A DNA stretch of 64,000 nt from Cunninghamia lanceolata (Eukaryota > Streptophyta > Pinopsida > Cupressales > Cupressaceae), in the NCBI GenBank assembly GCA_027924645.1, contig BSBN01000445.1:8415001-8479000 (forward strand), given 5' to 3'. The notes under the pieces are model-generated. The model was not told the DNA's origin. It searched no databases and saw only the letters and a program-made list of their open reading frames with translations. The translations under genes were made by a program, and so were the position numbers. Below are positions 46,080 through 55,626 of the stretch, piece by piece. Numbering within the stretch: position 1 is the first letter of the stretch; each line of letters opens with the position of its first letter.

Positions 46080-48018
46080 TGTTGGTGCTTAAATCTGCAG
46101 GCACCTTCCTAAAAATTCAAGCATTCAAACATGCGGGTTCCTTCCCAAAAAATCCAAAAAAGTTCTAAGTCTTTGGGCTTCCTCATCATGTTTTTGGGTA
46201 TGACCCTGATATTCTTGTGGGGGGTCATCATATTCTAATGTCGGGTGATCTTAGTCAAGATCACCCCAATGTTGTTTTACCACCCCGATGTCACGGAGGT
46301 CAGTTCTTGTGGGGGGTGATATCTACTTGACATCACCCTGATATTTGTGCGGGGGGTGATATTTCAAATATCGGGTGATATTTTCAATATCACCCTTTGC
46401 AAACATGACGATGACATCATCTAAGTCCGAGGGGGGTCATATTTCTAACATTGGTCATCTTACGAAGATCACCCTGATATTACAATATGATGGTGACGTC
46501 ATCAGGATATCCGTGGACATGATCAGGTGGATCATCGGCGAGATGTGGTATCGGCAAAGTAGGAGGATCTTCCTTCGATGCATCAGGTTGCACCGATGAG
46601 GGTGATATTTCGTGCCAGGCGAGCTCCGCAGGTGGTTCGCTGACATCAGGGCATCAAGCAAGAGGATCATGATGAGGTTTATACTGGTGCCGTCGGTAGC
46701 AAAATCACCGACATTATATATTCTCATGACCTAGTATATAAAGTGTTGAGGAGGTCACCGTGGGGTGTATGTGGGATAATTGGTTCCCACATAATTTGAA
46801 ATATTAGGGTCATGTTTCTTGGTGGGAAGAATTGCGAAGTGCACAGTATACTGCACTTCCTGATGGCCGCGGGTTGGTACGCCATTAATGGCGGATGTTA
46901 CAAGGTATCAGCGAAGGCGTGCACGGATTAACCACCCGATTGAAATTGTGAATCCCCAGGCGGCGGCGCAAGGCTCGAGATCACTCCCTGTCTCCTCCTC
47001 CACCTGCTGCATTCAATGTTTGAGCGCCATTTTCTCAAGATGCGTTGTATCTGGCAAATTTTGAATTGCCCAGTGGTTAATGCTGAATACCTTCCTACCG
47101 TATATAGTAGGTTGTGTGACTCATTTGTGTAAGGCGGAAGACTTGGGCAATTTTGGGGGAAAAATAACAAAATACAGAGCATTTTTCTGGCTGTTGTATC
47201 TCTGTGGAGTTTATGTGTTGCATCTGAGTTGTATCTTGCACATATGTTCAGTTTCAATGTTAATGTTATATGAAAAATGCTTTTTGCATGTGTTTTACTG
47301 TCTGTCTCCATTTGTTGTATGCATTTCTTCTTCTAAATTTGGTTGCTAAGGGTTTCTCAAATTCTAGAATACAGATTTATGTATTGCATGCCTAATCTCT
47401 AACTTTCATTCAAGGAGTGGATTAAATCGTTTTAGGTTGAGTGTGGAGGAGATTGTATGTCAGCTGGAATATCCATAAGCAGAGACAATTAAATACTCAT
47501 TCTTGGGTGATGTTTGTAAGGCAAGCATCAATCTAACCCCTTGAAACTTGAATGCCAGTTGCAAGCCATTCTTATGTATACGTCTAGTTGACTCCTTGCC
47601 CTGAGATAGGCACTGGTCTGCCGTTGTGAAGTAGTTATGATCTAAAACCCCTGTCTTGCATCCAAACCAACCATTCCATAATTTCAACCTGTTAGTTGTA
47701 GGAGTAGGATTAGGAACCCCCTGCATACTCTCATCCATAACCAGACACATATGTCCAAGAGTGTTGCTAAACTTGTGATTTGTCATTCAAATCTTGGTCC
47801 ATACATGAGAGTATTCTGCCTATTATCACAAACCTAAATCTTCATGTCATTGGCTGAGTCAAAGTGTTAAATCTTTAGCAATAGGGATACCCCCTTGGTG
47901 TGGCAGAACCAGAAGTGAAGGGGAGGCAGCTCACGCAACCTCCTGTATTCGTTGGCCGAATCTGCCTGTGCATTGGAACTGGCAAACCCATATGCTGATT
48001 CGGAGAAAAATACCAACA
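46080..48018 (+). mobile_element. Solo LTR G inside the 5' LTR of D
   Basis: This 1,939-bp insertion starts TGTTGGTGC and ends ATACCAACA (7-bp inverted ends TGTTGGT/ACCAACA). It is flanked by GGGCT (46075-46079) and TGGCT (48019-48023). The 3' LTR of D shows the empty site TAGGGCTTTTGAAGG. A TATA box TATATAAAG is at 46735-46743. Its start and flank match the LTR of element E (983 downward). No internal region is present. The 46745-48018 part holds no gene that I recognise. Confidence 0.8.
46170..46700. repeat. Degenerate GGTGATAT/ATATCACCC array in solo LTR G
   Basis: GGGGGGTGATAT, ATATCACCC, GGGTGATCTT, AAGATCACCC, GATGTCAC and GGGGGTCAT recur in both orientations from about 46185 to 46680, just upstream of the TATA box. 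Consecutive forward and reverse words could form hairpins. The sister LTR at 1-983 has a CATCGGC array in the same place. Confidence 0.7.
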
Positions 48019-48565
48019 TGGCTTTTAAAGGTAAGCTCCATGGCTATGGCATTTACCCTTACATTTTCATTTATGTTGTGTTTGTGGATTTTTTTGTTGT
48101 TGTTTTCTTTTTTATGTGGGTTGGGAGTTTGGTGAGAGCACCTCCATTTGGAGGTAAGGCTCAACTTGTTTGGGGTAGGGGAGAGTGAACCTCCTTGAGG
48201 TCACCCTCATATTTGTGCTACTTATAGCCTTGAGGGCTTTTTACTTGGTGTTGAGACCATTTTGATGGCAAGAGTGCCATGATAGTTTTTTTGAGTTATT
48301 TGGAGATGTGTATTTTGGAGGTTTTGGCTTGAGGCCTTGAGACTTGGTGTTTTGAGATCTTGGAGTGGCTCTTGAGTAGAGGGGTCCATTCCCTACCCCC
48401 ATCAAACTCATTTTCATGAGTTTTGTTATGTGTTAAATCCATGGGTTATTGTTGAGTTGTTTTTGTGTTGCTTGTTGTGGTGTGTGTGCAACCATGTGTT
48501 TCCTGCCTCCCTAGCTCGGGGGTGACCCACTTGCGGGTCTATGATAGGGAGGAGGGCATGACATT

Positions 48566-48579
48566 TGGTATCAGAGCCC
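48566..48579 (+). promoter_or_regulatory. Primer binding site of element D (initiator tRNA-Met)
   Basis: TGGTATCAGAGCCC begins two bases after the 5' LTR. It is the classic plant retroelement primer binding site complementary to the 3' end of initiator tRNA-Met. Confidence 0.9.
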
Positions 48580-48660
48580 AAGTTTAAACATTGGGCTTGT
48601 TAGGGCACATTATTATTTCTGCAACTTTGATTAATTTGTGGTTACCTCATTTTTGTAGGA

Positions 48661-50099
48661 TGCCTCACCAACGAGTTCAGCGAGCACAATCCCGCCACAC
48701 TGCATCCGTCGAGGTGCATAGTGATTCTTCAGCTAAAGGACAGGCACCGCCAGCCCCATAGGTACCGTAGGCACCACCGGCCCTACCTATACCAAATATT
48801 GGGCCATAGATATTATAGGCACTACAAGCAGTGTTAGATAGGCTTCCACCGGCTGTAGTTGAGCCATGCATAGAGCCACGTGTTGAGCCCCGCGATGATC
48901 TACGAGAGGAGCCACGCATGGAGCCACGAGCAGAGTCACGTGTCGAGCCACGTGTGGAGCCCCGCGTTGAGCCGTGAGAGGCACCACATGTGGAGCCATA
49001 TGTTGAGGTACCAAATATGACAGCAGAGGAGGTTGGATTGACCGACATGGCCCGTAGCAGGAGCCCTCCACATCATGCTAGGCATGAGGAGGTAGTGCGA
49101 GTGGAGCATATTGTTCACAGGCCTTATGATTATTATGCGAATGAGCCTATTAGAGGGTACAGAGATAGAGGAGATCCCATCAGGGATTTCTTGAGGCTAA
49201 ACCCTCCTACTTTTGTCGGGACCACAAAGGGAGCTGAGGCAAAGGCCTGGCTCATCAGCTTAGACAGATGCTTCGCATTACATCCTTACGAGGGCAACAC
49301 AAAGGCACGTGTGGCAGTCCACCTGTTGCGAGATGCAACAGCTACCTGGTGGTGCACTGAGGAGTGCAAGTGCCATCTATCATTGGACACACTCACATGG
49401 GAGACTTTCATTGAGCGCTTCAATGCACAATACTTATCAGATCACTATAGACAGCGTCACATAGATGATTTTCATGACCTTCAGCAGAGAGGACTTACCG
49501 TTGCTCAGTATGAGGGTAGATTTACCGAGTTGTCTCGATATGTGGAGTATCTCCATGATGAGAAACTCCTGGTTCGTAAGTTTATCATAGGATTGAACCA
49601 TAGCATAGCAGGGCCTGTTCGCATGGCAAACCCTCAGACATTGAGTGATGCTGCCAAGAATGCATACATAGCGGAGGAGATACAGAGACAGGGGTAGAGT
49701 TCACGCCCTCAGTTTCAAGATCATGGGCAGTAGCAACATCATCATAGTTACCGTAGACCACCACCACCACCTCAGAGAGGAAGATTTAGTTCCACATCCT
49801 TACCTCCTAGGCCCCCACAGCAGCAGTAGCCACAACAGCAACAGAGAGCCAGGACATAGTAGAGGGCACATGGGGAGCATAATAGAGGTTGGCAGCAGCA
49901 AGGCCTGCACAGAGATCAGAGGCAGCAGGGACCACCTACAGGACCCACTAGGTCGCAGCAGTCATACAGGGGTTCACAGGGGTCCACAGGTAGATCTGGA
50001 CAACAACAGTCAAGTAGGACTCAGACTGGACAAGTACAGGCTAGGGGCCCATATTATGTGTGTGGTGGAGCAGGACATCTAGCCAGAGAGTGTCCATAG
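48661..50099 (+). pseudogene. gag of element D
   Basis: ATG at 48661 gives MPHQRVQRAQ after a short leader. The N-terminal part is P/E/R-rich with several TAG stops at Q positions and a TGA. The open core (48990-49697) has PIRDFLRLNPPTFVGTTKGA, AKAWLISLDRCFALHPYEGN and RVAVHLLRDATATWW, then RFNAQYLSDHYRQRHIDDF and LTVAQYEGRFTELSRYV. This is the standard chromovirus Gag fold. A Q-rich linker with more TAGs leads to the zinc knuckle at about 50050-50095, YYVCGGAGHLARECP. Its first cysteine has become tyrosine, so the CCHC box is broken. In life Gag would form the particle and package the element RNA. The position and motif order fit the downstream pol in the same polyprotein. Confidence 0.85.
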
Positions 50100-50159
50100 G
50101 GCTTTACAACAAGGGGCAACCTCGTTCAGGAGGATCAGAGCAGACAGTTGGAGATGTGG

Positions 50160-52170
50160 GTAGGTCCCACCATATGTTCGCAGCGGTTGATAACCGCTAA
50201 GATGATTTTCAGGCATCAGTGATTGAGACATTAGGTATGATAGGGGTGTTCCCATTTCTATTCTCTTTGACTCTAGTGCTACTAACTCTTTCATATCTCC
50301 ATCGTTAGTGGAGCGTTGCAGGCTGGTGGCCTCTAGGTAGGGTGATAGGTAGGTGGTTGAGTTGGCCTCAGGGGCCAAGATGACAGTAGATGCCTTAGTC
50401 CACGACTGTGAGATTTCTTTAGGACCCTTTTCTACAGTATGTGACCTTAGAGTTATGATATTAGGATCCTACGATGTGGTTTTGGGTATGGACTAGCTCG
50501 CGGCTCATTGAGCCAAGCTAGATTGTCGCCAAAAGGCGATTAGCTGCTTAGACAATCATGGTACATCAGTGGAGGTAGTGGGCATTCAGAAGCCCACATC
50601 AGTGTGTATGATATCCTCTCAGCAGCTTAAGCGCTACATGCAGAAGGGATGCTAGATGTTCGCTATCACAGTGAGTGACAGATCAGATGACGAGCCTAAG
50701 GCATCTTTGGATGATCATCCCATCCTGAGAGAGTTTGCTGATGTGTTTCCAGCAGAGTTACCAGGGATGCCACCCCGTCGTGAGGTAAACTTTCATATTG
50801 ACTTAGTGTCGGCTGCTGAGCCAATGTCTCGTGCACCCTACAGGATGACCACTCATGAGCTCACAGAGCTCAAGTTACAGCTTGAGGACTTGCTCGAGAA
50901 GGGGCACATCCGACTGAGCATTTCACCTTGGGGCGCTCCTGTCATCTTCGTGAAGAAGAAGGATGGGTCTCTTCGATTATGAAAGGATTATAGGCAGTTG
51001 AATAAGGTGACGATGAAGAACCGTTATCATCTTCCCAGGATTGACAATCTCTTCGATCAGATGCAGGGAGCCAGGGTGTTCTCTAAGATTGACCTGAAGT
51101 CCGGTTACCATCAGTTGCGTAGCACAGAGGCAGACATCCATAAGACCGCCTTTCGGACTCGATATGGCCACTATGAGTTCACTGTGGTCCCCTTCAGTTT
51201 GACGAATGCCCCTGCAATGTTCATGAGTCTCATGAACGGGGTGTTCTATACCTACTTGGATCGGTTCGTGATTATTTTCTTCGATGACATTTTGATCTAT
51301 TTGTGGACCGAGGAGGAGCATGAGGAGCATCTACATCAGGTTCTATAGTGTTTGGGGGAGTAGAATCTTTATGGGAACTTGGCAAATTGTGCATTTTTTA
51401 GGACAGAGGTACAATATTTGGGGTATATCCTATCTGGTGATGGAATCTCAGTAGATCCATTAAAGATCAGGGCTATCAGAGAGTGGCTAGCACCCACCAG
51501 TGTGACAGAGGTTAGGAGTTTTATGGGGTTAGCTGGTTATTACCGTAGATTTGTTGAGGGTTTTTCTCAGATAACACACCCCATCATTTCCCTTCAGCGG
51601 AAAGGGAAGAGTTTTCTATGGACTGAGCAGTGTGAGAGGGCCTTTGGGGTCCTCAAGGAGCATCTTACCAGCGCTCCCATTTTAGTGGTTCCTGATCCTA
51701 CAACAGATTTTATGGTTTGAACGGATGCATCACTTGAGGGTTTGGGAGTCATACTTATGCAGGGTGGTAGAGCGATCACGTGTGAGTCGCGAAAGCTCAA
51801 GACCCATGAGCTGAACTACCCCACTCACGATTTGGAGTTAGCGGTAGTGGTTCATGCTCTAGTTCATTGGAGACATTTCTTATTGGGTCGTCACTTTGAG
51901 CTTCATTCAGATCACCACAATCTTCAGTATATATTTACACAGCCAAATCTGAATGCCCGTCAGCGGCATTGGATGGAGTTTCTTTGCGAGTATGACTTTG
52001 ACGTCCACTACATCAAAGGGAAGGAGAACGTGGTTGCTGACGGATTGAGTCAGAGGTGCCACGAGATCTTGACCTTGACTCTGAGTGTGGACTTGAGAGG
52101 ATGCATTATTCAGCATTTGCCTAAGGATGAGTGGTTTCTTGAGGTGCAGCAGGAGATCCGTTCATAGAGG
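50160..52170 (+). pseudogene. Protease, reverse transcriptase and RNase H of element D
   Basis: The protease region (about 50240-50520) has the active-site triad changed to DSSAT and VVLGMD near its end. The RT frames include [60 protein letters not shown] and [14 protein letters not shown]. They then show [10 protein letters not shown], with both catalytic aspartates of the YxDD position kept. The connection and RNase H segment has NCAFFRTEVQYLGYILSGDG, VRSFMGLAGYYRRFVEGFSQ and TDASLEGLGVILMQ, then HSDHHNLQYIF and GKENVVADGLSQR. Stops (for example 50980, 51346, 51361 and 51718) break it at least five times. The order and motifs are those of Ty3/gypsy. Confidence 0.9.
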
Positions 52171-52179
52171 GCCCTTCTG

Positions 52180-53541
52180 GGCAAGATTACAGGTTATTCA
52201 CTTGAGGCAGATGGGTTACTTAGTCATTGACAACGCATCTATGTACCCCGCGCAGGTGACCTACGTACTGTAGTGTTATCAGAGGCTCACAGAGCCCCAT
52301 ATGCGGCACACCCGAGGGTGAAGAAGATACATGCCGACCTACGACAGCTGTACCATTGGGCGGGTATGAGACGGGATATTGCAGAGTTTGTTACTCGATG
52401 CCTTGAGTGCCAAAGGGTCAAGGCCGAGCATCAACATCTAGCGGGTCTTTTATACCCTCATGAGATACCTGAGTGGAAATGGGACACCATTTCCATGGAT
52501 TTCATTGTTGGTCTTCCTATGTCTTTGCGTCGCCATGATGCCATCATGGTGAGAGTCGACAAGTTGACCAAGGTGGCACATTTCTCACTTGTACGTACGA
52601 TGTACAATGCACTAGCAGTGGCAAGAGTATTCTTAGACAATATTGTGAGATTACATGGAGTACCTCGCCATATCATTTCTGACAGGGATTCAGTGTTCAC
52701 TTCAGCCTTTTGGAGAGCTTTGCAGCAGGCGTTGGGCACATAGCTCAACTTTAGCTCCGCTTATCATCCCGAGATAGATGGATAGACAAAGTGGGTGAAT
52801 CAGGTGTTGGAGGACATGCTTCATATGTATGTTATGGACCATCAGTCTAGATGGTATGAGTATCTATATCTGGTTGAGTTTGCCTACAATAATGGGCATC
52901 ATAGCTCGTTGGGTATGCCTCCTTTTTAGGCTTTATATGGTAGACCATGCAGGACACCATTGAGTTGGGATTGGATAGAGGACAGGGTTGCCATTGGTCC
53001 AGAGTTAGTTCAGGATATGGAGCAGCAGGTCACACTGATTAGGCAGAGACTTCAGGAGGCACAGGAAAGACAGAAGAAGTATGCCGATGCTAAGAGAACT
53101 GATCGGAGCTTCTCAGTGGGTGACAGGGTATTCCTTAGAGTGCGACCACACAAGAGTCCAATCTGTTATGGAAAGGGCTCTAAGCTCGCACCACGGTTTG
53201 TAGAACCTTTTGAGATCTTGGAGTGGATAGGACCTGTTGCCTACCGTCTAACGTTGCCACCCAGCCTATCATGTATCCACAATGTCTTTCATATTTCTGT
53301 ATTGAGGTGATATATATCTGATTTATCTCATGTATTGAAGTGGAGTGCTCTATAGGTAGAGGTGGACGGACAGTTGGCTTTGGAGCCAATTCACATATTG
53401 GCTCGTCGGACGCTAGGCCTTCGAGGTCGAGAGCTGGACCAGGTTAGGGTCCAGTGGGATCGTTATGATGAGGTCACAATGACTTGGGAGGATGCAACTA
53501 GTTTGAGGGCACTCTATCCTCACCTTTTTGATGACTTCTAG
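52180..53541 (+). pseudogene. Integrase and chromodomain-like tail of element D
   Basis: The zinc-binding HHCC region is visible as HRAPYAAHPRVKKIHADLRQ followed by TRCLECQRVKAEH. The catalytic core has WDTISMDFIVGLP (first Asp) and GVPRHIISDRDSVFTSAFW (second Asp). Where HPxxDGQTERVNQ is usual it reads HPEIDG-stop-TKWVNQ, so the catalytic Glu is Lys. Further on come EFAYNNGHHSSLGMPPF, a GKGSKLAPRFVEPFEILEWI segment (GPY/F-type) and HNVFHISVLR. The last 60 residues, LALEPIHILARRTLGLRG then VQWDRYDEVTMTWEDA and LYPHLF, are the chromodomain-type tail that targets chromoviruses to particular chromatin. There are at least six stops. The frame ends with TAG at 53539-53541, 16 bases before the polypurine tract. 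Confidence 0.9.
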
Positions 53542-53557
53542 GAGGAAGTTTAGTCTT

Positions 53558-53568
53558 AGGGGGGAGGA
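53558..53568 (+). promoter_or_regulatory. Polypurine tract of element D
   Basis: AGGGGGGAGGA directly precedes the 3' LTR start TGTGAGGCC. It primes second-strand synthesis in active elements. Confidence 0.85.
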
Positions 53569-55485
53569 TGTGAGGCCAATTATTTTTCCTTCCATATTTT
53601 GATCATTTTACATTTCAGTTGATGACATTATCAGACTTTTAGAGACTATGGTTCCATTATGCTGAGTTGATTATATCTCCTGATTTTGATTTGACATTGA
53701 TTAGACATATGGTGATTCGATTTGATCATATTTTGATACTATGTTGAGACTAGACATGCGAAATATATTAGATGATGTTTCGTGATGTGATTTCTAGTTC
53801 TTTATGTGATGGTGATTATGTGACATTAGATAGAAAATGCAGTTTAATCTTGAATTATGTTGTAGATGATTAATGTTGTATTCAATGGCATGAATTTAAT
53901 TCCAGTTGCTTCGGCTATGATTATTCATGATATGATTGATACTTGATCTAGATGTGCAGGATTATATCCCTAGGCCACGGGAAATTAGAGGTAGTATTCA
54001 CACATATGTTATTCCCTGTGAAACCGATCCATTCCCAAGAGGGATGAGGATCATGTTTGATTCAAATGTTGTTTAAGTGCTTGTTTATTTTATTATTTTG
54101 GCCTAGTACCCCTTTGTTTAAATTAATTATATCATGTGTTGTATAATTTTTATTGTCTTATACCACTTGGTATTATTTTTATTTTTGAGGCCATTTAAAG
54201 TGGATTTATGACTCCCTAGGTGAACCTTAGTGTCCCAAAACTTACCCTAGGTGCTTACCCATGGGTCTAAGGTCAATTTTGACTAACTAAACCTTGGGAT
54301 AACTCAATTTTGGTCACTCTAAACTGAGGTTAAGTCAAAGTGACGAATTTTGAAATGGATAGGGGTGGGAGATGAGTCATGCTTTGAGAAAGACTCATCT
54401 CCCTTCCCAAAGTTTGGGGATCCCTTCACTAAGAAGACTTGGGAGGTCTCCAAGACTCCCAAGTGTGTGGGATCTTCCTCCAAGACTCTCACACACATGT
54501 GAGAGCATCTTGGAGGGAGATGGCTCTCTTGGAGAATAAGAGGATGCCATATGGCATCCCTTATCCTCATGGAGGCTTGAAGGGGATTGCCACCTCACCA
54601 CTTGTTCTCTCACACATGTGTGAGAGCACAAGTGGTTAAGGTGAGGATTGAGATGGAATTGGAGGATGACACTTGTCACCCTCACACTTCCTCTCCCTTG
54701 CAAGTGGCATAGGAGGAGGAAGGAGAAGGTGACAAGTGTCACCTTCTTATTCCTCAAGGCCAAATTAGAAGGCCTATATTACCTTATATTACCTTCTCTT
54801 GTTGAGGAGTGTGGGGTTATTGCATTTTAGAGATTTTCTTTCTATTTTTGGGAGTATCTTTTGGGGAGTTGAGAAAATTTAGAGATAGGAGGTTTTTGGA
54901 GAAGCTTGGAGCTCATCACCAAATGTGCTTCCATTTATAGGGCTTTTGAAGGTAAGCTCCATGGCTATAGCCATTTACCCTTGCATTTTCATTTATGTTG
55001 TGTTTGTGGATTTTGTTGTTGTTGTTTTCTTTTTTATGTGGGTTGGGAGTTTGGTGAGAGCACCTCCATTTGGAGGTAAGGCTCAACTCGTTTGGGGTAG
55101 GGGAGAGTGAACCTCCTCGAGGTCACCCCCATATTTGTGCTACTTATAGCTTTGAGGGCTTTTTACTTGGTGTTGAGACCATTTTGATGGAAATAGTGCC
55201 ATGATAGTTTTTTTGAGTTATTTGGAGATGTGTATTTTGGAGGTTTTGGCTTGAGGCCTTGAGACTTGGTGTTTTGAGATCTTGGAGTGGCTCTTGAGTA
55301 GAGGGGTCCATTCCCTACCCCCATCAAACTCATTTTCATGAGTTTTTTTATGTGTTAAATCCTTGGGTTATTGTTGAGTTGTTTTTGTGTTGCTTGTTGT
55401 GGTGTGTGTGCAACCGTGTGTTTCCTACCTCCCTAGCTCGGGGGTGACCCACTTGCGGGTCTACAGTAGGGAGGAGGGCATGACA
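53569..55485 (+). mobile_element. 3' LTR of element D
   Basis: This 1,917-bp LTR is intact and shows the uninterrupted target of insertion G (around 54945). The inverted-repeat motifs of the 5' LTR recur, for example CTCTCACACATGTGTGAGAG near 54607. The first copy has changed to CTCTCACACACATGTGAGAG at 54486-54505. Confidence 0.9.
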
Positions 55486-55626
55486 GATTCCTAGCATCCG
55501 CTCTCCATGATGTTCTACTCCCATGAGAACAGAACCACCCCCAACTTATGCCTCTACTTGACTTTTTTTTCCATGAGAGCGAGAGTGACTAGGTCACCCA
55601 TAGCAAGGAGAGGGCTTGTGTGATGT
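55486..55626 (+). mobile_element. Element C, right part after D
   Basis: After the second GATTC the sequence continues the leader of C. CCATGAGAGCGAGAGTGA and AAGGAGAGGG correspond to the minus strand of 16260-16320 in element A. Homology fades at about 55620, where another LTR-like sequence starts. Confidence 0.5.

Larger units (their letters stand above)
44712..48563 (+). mobile_element. 5' LTR of element D, interrupted by solo LTR G
   Basis: 44712-46079 and 48024-48563 together match the 3' LTR (1,917 bp) at high identity. The U3 carries perfect or near-perfect inverted repeats: CTCTCACACATGTGTGAGAG at 45616-45635 and 45751-45770, GGATGCCATATGGCATCC at 45686-45703, and AGGTGACAAGTGTCACCT at 45871-45888. 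Confidence 0.85.
44712..55485 (+). mobile_element. Element D: full-length dead Ty3/gypsy chromovirus
   Basis: It is bounded by GATTC at 44707-44711 and 55486-55490 and starts TGTGAGGCC and ends CATGACA. It has a 5' LTR (44712-48563, enlarged by insertion G), a tRNA-Met primer binding site (48566), gag, a pol in the order PR-RT-RNase H-INT, a chromodomain-like tail, a polypurine tract and a 3' LTR (53569-55485). The first 220 or so aligned LTR bases show about seven differences, so it is considerably younger than N. It interrupts element C. Confidence 0.9.

Noticed and set aside
47080..48188. Short open frames with hydrophobic stretches in solo LTR G and in the 5' LTR of D
   Set aside because: The frame at 47952-48188 spans the insertion boundary of G and cannot be a conserved gene. 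The others have no recognised features.
48677..49118. Minus-strand frames rich in G, S, T and R over the start of gag in D
   Set aside because: They are shadows of the repetitive P/E/R-rich plus-strand gag and have no independent support.
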